From an uncultured Prevotella sp. (lineage in GTDB: Bacteria; Bacteroidota; Bacteroidia; Bacteroidales; Bacteroidaceae): 7,603 bases of DNA. Position 1 is the stretch's first letter, and each line of letters opens with the position of its first letter. Location of the stretch: contig CAMYZK010000112.1 of the NCBI GenBank assembly GCA_947303825.1, positions 1 to 7,603 of the forward strand, read 5' to 3'. Below, one piece after another: positions 1-5,831 of the stretch. Position numbers and translations under genes: made by a program. The notes under the pieces were generated by a model. The model saw nothing but the letters and a program-made list of their open reading frames with translations, was not told where the DNA came from and made no database searches.

Positions 1-2
1 TC

Positions 3-1670
3 TACGACCTCAGCGTGCTCTTCGATGACGACGGCAAGATCTATGCCATCCACAAATACGGCGAGGTGCACTGCACAGAGCTGAAGCCCGACATGAGCGG
101 ACCCGTGGAGGGCACCGACCGCGTCATCATTCCCGAGGGCAACGGCATTGGCGAGGGCCATCATATCTATAAGATCGACGGTATGTACTACCTCATCTCC
201 ACCGACTACTCGCCCAACGGCCGCACGCTCTGCTCACGCTCGAAGAGCATCTGGGGTCCCTATGAGACGCGCGTCATCACCGCCGACGAGACCTACGGCT
301 ACCACGGCGCTGGGCGCACGACGGTGCCGCGTGGCACGAAGTACCGCATTGGCGAGAACGGCACTAAGTTTGGCATCTCGCCAGCCAGCCCCGATGCCAC
401 GGGCTGCGACAACGCCCATCAGGGCGGCATAGTGCAGGCCAAGGACGGCTCATGGTGGGCGCTCTTCATGCAGGACTTCCACTCCATAGGCCGTACCGTA
501 TGCCTGATGCCGATGACGTGGAAGGACGGCTGGCCCATGGTGGGGCTGAAAGGCAACCTGGGGCGTGCACCCCGCACGTGGTTCAAGCCCTCCCATGAAG
601 CCCATAAGTCCAATGAGCCCTATGCTCCTTATACCCGCTCTGACGACTTCAATGGCAAGCTACTCGGCCGCATCTGGCAGTGGAACCATAACCCCGATGA
701 TAAGATGTGGAGCCTGAAGGGGGGGCGTTTGCGCCTTAACAGCATGCCTGCCGAACAACTCATGTGGGCTCGCAACACGCTCACCCAGCGTGTCATCGGC
801 CCTAAGAGCATCGCCACCGTAGAGCTCTACGTCAAAGGCATGAAGGACGGCGATGTCTGTGGACTGGGCAATATCAACGTGCCCTGCTCCTGGATAGGAA
901 TAGAGAAGAATGGAAGTATTGAAAAGTTGAAGAATGGAAGTGTCTACACCCTGCGTTGCTATGAACAGCTGACCAACGACACCGTCACTGTGCCCGTCGG
1001 TTTACCCGACGGGAAAATCTGGCTCCGCTGCACCGGCGACTACGACAACGACCAGATGCAGTATGCCTACTCCACCGACGGCCAGAACTTCCAAACCCTT
1101 GGCCGCATGATGCCGCTCACCTATCAGCTCATTACCTTCCAGGGCTCGCGTCATGCCCTCTTCGCCTTTAACACAAAAGGCAAGAACGGCGGCTTTGCTG
1201 AATTCGACAATTTTACTGTTGACGAGCCTTGTGCCGACCGCTCTGGAAACATTCCCTACGGCAAGACCTTCCGCATCATCAACAAGGCTACGGGGCGCCC
1301 TGCCATTGCACTCAAGCACGGTCTGCTCCACGACACCCATCCTGGCGACAAGAGCCAACAGACGCTGTTCACCATCGACGACCGAGGTAGCGGCAAAGTA
1401 TCACTGAGATGCGCCGACGGCCGCTATGTCAAGGTCTATGGCGACGGGCTGCCTGGTGACGTGCGCTTCACCACCGACATAAAGGAAGCAGAAGTATTCC
1501 TCTGGCAGGACTATCTCGACCACGACTTCATGCTCCTCTCGCTGAAGAACCACCGCTATCTGGGCAAGAGTCCTACCACCGGCAGCCCCTACTCTATGGA
1601 CCATGCCGGTCCCGACCCTGCCCGCCTAGGCGGTTCTGTGCTGCGCTGGGAGGAAATAACCACTGAATAA
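3..1670 (+). CDS. Glycoside hydrolase family 43 protein, 3' part (5' end outside the window)
   Basis: This is a secreted-type glycosidase, probably a beta-xylosidase or alpha-L-arabinofuranosidase acting on xylan or arabinoxylan side chains. The reading frame is already open at the first bases. The first codons read YDLSVLFDDDGK, the GH43 blade normally written DPSLFxDDDGK, whose Asp (codon 6-8) is the expected pKa-modulating residue. The GEGHHIYK motif carries the expected general acid Glu at codon 153-155, and HQGG lies at 417-428. The general-base Asp, the true start and any signal peptide lie upstream. The GTG at 15 is internal and not a start. After the propeller comes a concanavalin-like beta-xylosidase C-terminal domain (about nt 630-1223, starting YTRSDDFNG). 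A last module (about nt 1257-1658, starting GKTFRIINKATGRP) looks like a ricin/fascin-type beta-trefoil, possibly carbohydrate-binding; this is my inference. The CE1 esterase gene follows after 14 bp. The family call is firm, but the substrate is not settled by sequence. An AT-rich in-frame duplication lies at 905-941. Confidence 0.9.
   Translation, partial: YDLSVLFDDDGKIYAIHKYGEVHCTELKPDMSGPVEGTDRVIIPEGNGIGEGHHIYKIDGMYYLISTDYSPNGRTLCSRSKSIWGPYETRVITADETYGYHGAGRTTVPRGTKYRIGENGTKFGISPASPDATGCDNAHQGGIVQAKDGSWWALFMQDFHSIGRTVCLMPMTWKDGWPMVGLKGNLGRAPRTWFKPSHEAHKSNEPYAPYTRSDDFNGKLLGRIWQWNHNPDDKMWSLKGGRLRLNSMPAEQLMWARNTLTQRVIGPKSIATVELYVKGMKDGDVCGLGNINVPCSWIGIEKNGSIEKLKNGSVYTLRCYEQLTNDTVTVPVGLPDGKIWLRCTGDYDNDQMQYAYSTDGQNFQTLGRMMPLTYQLITFQGSRHALFAFNTKGKNGGFAEFDNFTVDEPCADRSGNIPYGKTFRIINKATGRPAIALKHGLLHDTHPGDKSQQTLFTIDDRGSGKVSLRCADGRYVKVYGDGLPGDVRFTTDIKEAEVFLWQDYLDHDFMLLSLKNHRYLGKSPTTGSPYSMDHAGPDPARLGGSVLRWEEITTE
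905..941 (+). repeat. In-frame 24-bp-period direct repeat inside the GH43 gene
   Basis: The 13-mer GAAGAATGGAAGT occurs perfectly at 905-917 and 929-941. The offset is 24 bp, exactly eight codons, giving the peptide EKNGSIEKLKNGSV. The stretch is rich in A and in Lys/Glu codons, unlike the GC-rich flanks. It falls in the concanavalin-like domain, just after the conserved-looking strand WIGIE. Confidence 0.8.
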
Positions 1671-1684
1671 GTATCTTGAATATT

Positions 1685-2881
1685 ATGAGAAAACAATTAT
1701 TCTTTCTTGCCTGCTGCTCACTCTTCACCATTAGCAGCTACGGCCAGCAACAGTTGGGGCAGCGTCCCCGCGTACAGTCGCCCATCGTCAATGCCGACGG
1801 CACGGTGACCTTCAACTTCTACGACCCCTCGGCACAGACGGTGAGCGTCAACGGTGACTTCGAGGAGATAGGCAACAAGCAGCTAGAGATGAAGAAGCAG
1901 GAGAACGGTGTGTGGACGGTGACAACCGGTCCGCTCAATCCTGAACTCTACTCCTACAGCCTGACGGTGGACAGCCAGCGCATCGTTGACCCTGCCTGCA
2001 GCTACGTGAATCGCGACATCAACACGCTGAGCAACATCTTTATTGTAACGAAGAGTGCCGATGACAAAGGGCACTATTACGCTGTTAACAATGTGGCACA
2101 CGGCACGCTCGCCCGTGTGTGGTACGACAGTCCTACACTTGGCCAGCAGCGTCGCATGACCGTCTACCTGCCGCCCTCATACGACGGCAAGAAGCGCTTC
2201 CCCGTGATGTATCTGCTGCACGGCTGGGGTGGCGACGAGACCGCCTGGGGCGACCTGGGCCGCACCTCACAGATCATGGACAACCTCATAGCCGAGGGAA
2301 AATGCGTGCCCATGATTGTCGTCATGCCCAACGGCAACCCTACGTGCAATGCAGCCCCGGGATGGTGGCATGAGGGCATGTATGTGCCCGATGGCAACGC
2401 CTTCAATCAGCGCCGTGCCAAGGCAACGATGGAGGAGAGCTTTATGGACATCGTAAACTTCGTAGACAGCCACTACAAGACCATCAGAAAGCGCTCTGCA
2501 CGCGCTGTGACGGGTCTCTCTATGGGCGGCGGCCACACCTTTGGCATTGCCCGTCTCTATCCCGATACTTTCGACTACTACGGCCTGCAGTCGGCCGCAT
2601 GCAGGATGCCTCGCGAGATTATGCCGAACACGCCGAACTCCAAGCTCAACGAAGACTACGACGGACAGATGAAGCGGCTCTTCGACTCAAAGCCCAAGCT
2701 CTTCTGGATAGCCATTGGCAAGGATGACTTCCTGATGCAGATGAACACTGAGCTGCGCCAATACCTGGATGCCCACCACTATCCCTACGAATATTACGAG
2801 AACGACGGTGGACACATCTGGCGCAACTGGCGTATCTATCTCACCATGTTCGCACAGAAAATATTCAAGAGTGAAGAGTGA
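1685..2881 (+). CDS. Secreted CE1-family esterase (feruloyl/acetyl-xylan esterase type) with N-terminal CBM48/E-set domain
   Basis: This is an alpha/beta-hydrolase, probably removing feruloyl or acetyl esters from xylan. The ATG at 1685 gives MRKQLFFLACCSLFTISSYG followed by QQQ, a normal signal peptide. The TTG at 1676 would only add MNI. Residues about 28-120 form an immunoglobulin-like E-set/CBM48-type domain (TVTFNFYDPSAQTVSVNGDF), common in front of Bacteroidetes CE1 enzymes. The catalytic domain starts near residue 145 with MTVYLPPSYDGKKRFPVMYL. HGWGG supplies the oxyanion-hole region, GLSMGG holds the nucleophile Ser279 (codon 2519-2521), GKDDF holds the likely Asp, and NDGGH holds the catalytic His377. 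The full length of 398 residues fits the bimodular family. It sits 14 bp behind the GH43 gene and probably shares its transcript. The last codons, KSEE and stop, are encoded by the AAGAGTG tandem array. Ferulate versus acetate preference cannot be read from the sequence. Confidence 0.9.
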   Translation: MRKQLFFLACCSLFTISSYGQQQLGQRPRVQSPIVNADGTVTFNFYDPSAQTVSVNGDFEEIGNKQLEMKKQENGVWTVTTGPLNPELYSYSLTVDSQRIVDPACSYVNRDINTLSNIFIVTKSADDKGHYYAVNNVAHGTLARVWYDSPTLGQQRRMTVYLPPSYDGKKRFPVMYLLHGWGGDETAWGDLGRTSQIMDNLIAEGKCVPMIVVMPNGNPTCNAAPGWWHEGMYVPDGNAFNQRRAKATMEESFMDIVNFVDSHYKTIRKRSARAVTGLSMGGGHTFGIARLYPDTFDYYGLQSAACRMPREIMPNTPNSKLNEDYDGQMKRLFDSKPKLFWIAIGKDDFLMQMNTELRQYLDAHHYPYEYYENDGGHIWRNWRIYLTMFAQKIFKSEE

Positions 2882-2894
2882 AGAGTGAAGAGTG
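2867..2894 (+). repeat. Four perfect tandem copies of AAGAGTG
   Basis: Copies lie at 2867-2873, 2874-2880, 2881-2887 and 2888-2894. The first two encode the last residues (KSEE) and most of the stop codon of the esterase; the rest is intergenic. A ten-base match in inverted orientation (CTTCACTCTT) occurs at 5736-5745. Confidence 0.95.
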
Positions 2895-2929
2895 CGGTAG
2901 CAAACTCTACACTCTACACTCTAAACTCT
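2868..2929. terminator. Imperfect 25-bp stem between convergent genes, possible bidirectional terminator
   Basis: Arm 2868-2892 pairs with arm 2905-2929 at 21 of 25 positions, leaving a 12-base loop. Mismatches fall at the seventh base of each heptamer plus one neighbour. The stem includes the esterase stop codon (2879-2881) and lies just downstream of the GH2 stop on the other strand, where a terminator for both would sit. Neither side has a strong U-tract. Transcribed leftward, the stem is followed by the mildly T-rich TTGAATATTTTC. Termination is therefore inferred from position and folding, not shown. Confidence 0.45.
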
Positions 2930-2938
2930 AAACTAAAT
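2904..2938 (+). repeat. Tandem ACTCTAC/ACTCTAA heptamers
   Basis: Two copies of ACTCTAC (2904-2910, 2911-2917) are followed by two copies of ACTCTAA (2918-2924, 2925-2931) and a degenerate fifth unit, ACTAAAT (2932-2938). The last unit touches the first base of the GH2 stop codon, read on the opposite strand. The array is nearly the reverse complement of the AAGAGTG array next to it. Confidence 0.93.
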
Positions 2939-5655
2939 CAATACGGAGAGATGTTGTTAAGCTCTTCCAGCTGCTGCTCGTTGGCAGTGGTTGTGAAGAG
3001 GGTTTTCAGCTGTTCTGTGGTGAGGCTGGTCTGCGGTGCAAAGTGTGGCGAGTGCATGTATCTGAGCACCGAGGCGTATAGCTGCCTTCCCTCGGGATGG
3101 CGGGCCGCCTTCTCCAGATTGCTCATCACCACCAGCAGGCGTCCGCTGCCCACCTTCAGCTCGAAGACCAGCCCCAGACGGTGGTTGCGCTCCACATTGT
3201 CTATGACCTGCACCAGTATAGGGTCGGAAGTCTTCAGGGCGTCGAGTATCATGGGATGGCTCTCTTTTATTACCGGCCACCACTGCCAGTTGGTATGCTC
3301 GTCGGTGGGAAAGTCGCCGAAGAGCTGGTGTGCGGGGTTGCACAGTATGCCCAGCGTTCCCGGCGACACCGGCTTGTCAATGCTCTCGCTGATGGTTTTG
3401 AACATACGATAGTTCCAGTAATCGGTCTGGAAGAGCCCGCCCACGGTGTTTCTCACACTACCCACAGCCGTAGTGTCTGCATCGGGCATAAGAAGCACGG
3501 AGGCCCCAGCATCCAGACGGCGGCACACTTCGTCGGTAAGGCAGTGAGCCACCACGATGCCCTTCTTGTCGAGTTTCACCTGCTGCGGATAGGCCCACAG
3601 GTCGTAGCTGTTCTTGTAGGGGTAACCATCTATGCTGAGGGTGAGGCGCAGCTTGGTGGCCCGTTTCAGTCCCTTCAGGCTAATGTCGAGGGGTCCCACA
3701 TCGGTCAAGCCACTGCCACCCGGAATGTTGAGCGTGCCGCTGACCCCCTTCCAGCTACCCTCTGCCTGCCCCACGGCCTGGCAGTTCCAGTTCAGGCGAG
3801 TGGGCTGTTCTCCTGGCTCGCTGTAATTGGCCAGCTGCACCTTGCCGTGTATTCCCTGACCGATGGTGAAGCAGCTGCTGTCGGTCACCAGCAGTGGAAC
3901 GACAGGCGAGCAGAACTGCCGCCACTCCTCGGATGTACAGACGCCCTTCGGCTGCATGAAGGCATCGAGAATACCTACCAAAGCCGTGCCCTGCCCGGGA
4001 TAGTCTTGCAGATCGAGCAGCTGGAACCCCGCCATGGATGGTGTGCGCAGGTCCATCTCTATGTCTTGCTTGTAGAGCAGGTACGACCATCGGCCGCTGG
4101 CACGGTGGAAGTCGGCAGCCTGGCTCTCCATGCCCGCCTTGGTCAGGCGCTGACGGAACACCTCCAGGTTGCAGGGGCGCAGCACCCCTGTGTACTTGGC
4201 TGTCTCGGCATAGTCGGGGTAGGTCTGGAACTGTCCCGTCTCGTGGCTTATCACGGGAACGGTACTCAGTAGGCATCCTTCCTCGAAGTTCTTGGAGTGG
4301 CTGGGACGGAAATGGTTGATGATACCCCCGTCGGCAGCGTCGGCAAAGGAGAAGGAGCCACGGGTGTGGGTGTTAAAACTGCCCCACTCTTCGCTTCCCA
4401 CACGGCAGGTGGTGAAATAGTCCATTCCTGTCTTTACCCCCTTGCGACCCAGATAGTAGTTGGAGCCCAGGGTGTAGAGCTTGTCAGGGGCCAGCCTGCG
4501 GAAGTCGTCGACGAAGCGCTGCATGACCTCGATATTACCCCACAGCTCGTTGCCCAAGGCAAACATACGGAAAGAGCGGTGATGGCCGTACTCCCGCAAG
4601 ATGTCTTCGCCCTCTTGGTGGAGAAACGTCATGAGCAGGGTGTCGGCCTGGTCAAAGCTACCCCAGAAAGGAAGCTCCGGCTGAAGTATGATGCCCTTCT
4701 GGTCGGCAACATGGAATGCCTCTTCTGGCGGGCACCATGAGTGGAAGCGCACATGGTTGATGCCGTACTCCTGCAGGCAGCCGAAGTACTTGTCCCAGCT
4801 GTCGTAGTCCATAGGGACATGACCTGTGAGCGGCCACACACAGGCATCGTGCTTCCCTCGGAGAAAGATAAGCCTACCGTCCAGGTAGAAATGATGGGCA
4901 TCGGCAGTGAGGGCGGGCACAGGGCCTTCGGCCTTCAGCCGTGAGAGCGGCTGGGCAGGCGTTGAGCTTTGCTCTTCTTCACACGCTACTCGGCAGAGTT
5001 CAAACGTGTTTGTCGCTGCTCGTTCAGTTGAACAGCTCACCTCTATACGCCCAATGATGCCGTTCCAGTTGGTCTGCGTGTCCTCGGTATAGGCATGGCT
5101 GTTGGCATAGAGCTGCGGGGGCACCCCTTCGGCATTGCTCACCATGACGGTAAGCACATGGAGGCCGGGAGCAAGGCTGTCGGCCAGCAGGTAGCGCTGT
5201 GGCGTGGAGATGCGGTTGCTGCTTCCCACGCACTGGCCGTCAAGGTATACTTCGGTGTACTTGGTACGCTCTAGCATCAGCGTCAACGGCTTGCCGCGCC
5301 ATTCTTCGGGAACTGTCACCGTGCGGCTGTACCATGCCCGCCCCTTGTAGCTGTATCGGCGCGACAGATGAGTGGTCTCGTCGAAACGGCTCAGAGGGTA
5401 GCCCTTGCGGTTGGTGTCGGTAGTGCCCGGCAGGGTGATGACATCGGGAAGTACCGACAGAGGGGTAAGCATGGTGTCGGGGTCGAGGGCAAACTGCCAC
5501 TCCCCCGCCAGGCTGATGGTGCCGCTCTGCTGCGCCATGACCGCAGGAGCAGACAGACACAGGCAGAGACAGGCCATCACACACTTTCTAAACGAATAAA
5601 AGACAGGAAAGTGACGGACACATGCCACCCCCTCAGCTTTTTTCTCTGACTTCAT
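2938..5655 (-). CDS. Secreted glycoside hydrolase family 2 protein, apparently lacking Ig-like domain 2
   Basis: This is a retaining exo-glycosidase, expected in the periplasm or at the cell surface; galactose, glucuronate or another terminal sugar cannot be told apart here. The 905 residues start with a long basic leader and a hydrophobic segment ending SAPAVMA, a likely signal-peptidase site near residue 41. Residues about 45-206 form the GH2 jelly-roll sugar-binding domain (LAGEWQFALD, NWNGIIGRIEV). A linker of about 45 residues leads straight into the barrel (RGKHDACVWPLTG, then HSWCPPEEAF and LQPELPFWG). GNE places the acid/base at Glu370 (codon 4546-4548), and SHETGQF places the nucleophile at Glu472 (codon 4240-4242). 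A beta-sandwich follows (about 595-690), then a C-terminal alpha/beta domain (about 695-870) resembling the glutamine-amidotransferase-like or trimerisation modules of large glycosidases. It converges on the esterase gene and may belong to the same glycan-use locus. Long open frames on the opposite strand are GC-driven shadows. Confidence 0.88.
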   Translation of the reverse strand: MKSEKKAEGVACVRHFPVFYSFRKCVMACLCLCLSAPAVMAQQSGTISLAGEWQFALDPDTMLTPLSVLPDVITLPGTTDTNRKGYPLSRFDETTHLSRRYSYKGRAWYSRTVTVPEEWRGKPLTLMLERTKYTEVYLDGQCVGSSNRISTPQRYLLADSLAPGLHVLTVMVSNAEGVPPQLYANSHAYTEDTQTNWNGIIGRIEVSCSTERAATNTFELCRVACEEEQSSTPAQPLSRLKAEGPVPALTADAHHFYLDGRLIFLRGKHDACVWPLTGHVPMDYDSWDKYFGCLQEYGINHVRFHSWCPPEEAFHVADQKGIILQPELPFWGSFDQADTLLMTFLHQEGEDILREYGHHRSFRMFALGNELWGNIEVMQRFVDDFRRLAPDKLYTLGSNYYLGRKGVKTGMDYFTTCRVGSEEWGSFNTHTRGSFSFADAADGGIINHFRPSHSKNFEEGCLLSTVPVISHETGQFQTYPDYAETAKYTGVLRPCNLEVFRQRLTKAGMESQAADFHRASGRWSYLLYKQDIEMDLRTPSMAGFQLLDLQDYPGQGTALVGILDAFMQPKGVCTSEEWRQFCSPVVPLLVTDSSCFTIGQGIHGKVQLANYSEPGEQPTRLNWNCQAVGQAEGSWKGVSGTLNIPGGSGLTDVGPLDISLKGLKRATKLRLTLSIDGYPYKNSYDLWAYPQQVKLDKKGIVVAHCLTDEVCRRLDAGASVLLMPDADTTAVGSVRNTVGGLFQTDYWNYRMFKTISESIDKPVSPGTLGILCNPAHQLFGDFPTDEHTNWQWWPVIKESHPMILDALKTSDPILVQVIDNVERNHRLGLVFELKVGSGRLLVVMSNLEKAARHPEGRQLYASVLRYMHSPHFAPQTSLTTEQLKTLFTTTANEQQLEELNNISPY

Positions 5656-5831
5656 TTTTATAAGTAGTAAGTTTTCACATCGTTAATAATTTCGTTATCT
5701 CCACTCAGGCAGATTTCTTGCTACTGAAAGAAATTCTTCACTCTTCGCTCAGCTCTGCCGCTTCGCTTGCGAAGTGCTCGGCTCTGCCGCTTTGCTTGCA
5801 AAGAACTCTTAACTCAAAAAATTCCTAACTC
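5656..5831. other. Intergenic region between nucleoside kinase and GH2 genes
   Basis: These 176 bp separate two leftward genes. The right half holds the hairpin repeats and heptamer-like bases (AACTCTTAACTC at 5804-5815) just past the kinase stop. The left half (5656-5735) is AT-rich and must contain the GH2 leader. I looked for the Bacteroidetes promoter pattern (TAnnTTTG with an upstream TTTG) and found no convincing match. Confidence 0.7.
5747..5803. repeat. Two tandem 28-bp hairpin repeats with a compensatory base-pair change
   Basis: Units at 5747-5774 and 5776-5803 are repeated with a 29-bp period and differ at three bases. Both contain GCTCTGCCGCTT. Each ends in a perfect 6-bp inverted repeat with a TT loop: CTTCGCTTGCGAAG (5761-5774) and CTTTGCTTGCAAAG (5790-5803). 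Two of the three differences exchange a C-G pair for a T-A pair at the same stem position, so pairing is kept in both. This could be a terminator or mRNA-end structure for the kinase gene, or a dispersed palindromic repeat element. Confidence 0.88.

Noticed and set aside
1676..1684. TTG as the start of the esterase
   Set aside because: The ATG at 1685 begins directly at a canonical signal peptide and is the more likely start.
1706..1717. Lipobox in the esterase signal peptide (FLAC)
   Set aside because: The hydrophobic segment before the Cys is too short and no Ser/acidic export signal follows; an ordinary signal peptidase I site after SSYG fits better.
2885..3412. Open frame starting at a GTG in the heptamer array
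   Set aside because: It begins in simple repeats and then runs antisense through the conserved C-terminal domain of the GH2 protein.
3097..4272. Long open frame (391 codons) on the + strand inside the GH2 gene
   Set aside because: It lies wholly antisense to a GH2 protein with intact catalytic motifs, shows no recognisable domain, and is expected from the high GC and third-position bias.
5656..5735. Bacteroidetes-type promoter ahead of the GH2 gene
   Set aside because: No TAnnTTTG with a correctly spaced upstream TTTG was found; weak partial matches are not enough.
5747..5803. CRISPR array
   Set aside because: Only two units exist, with a single base between them and no spacers; this is a tandem hairpin repeat.
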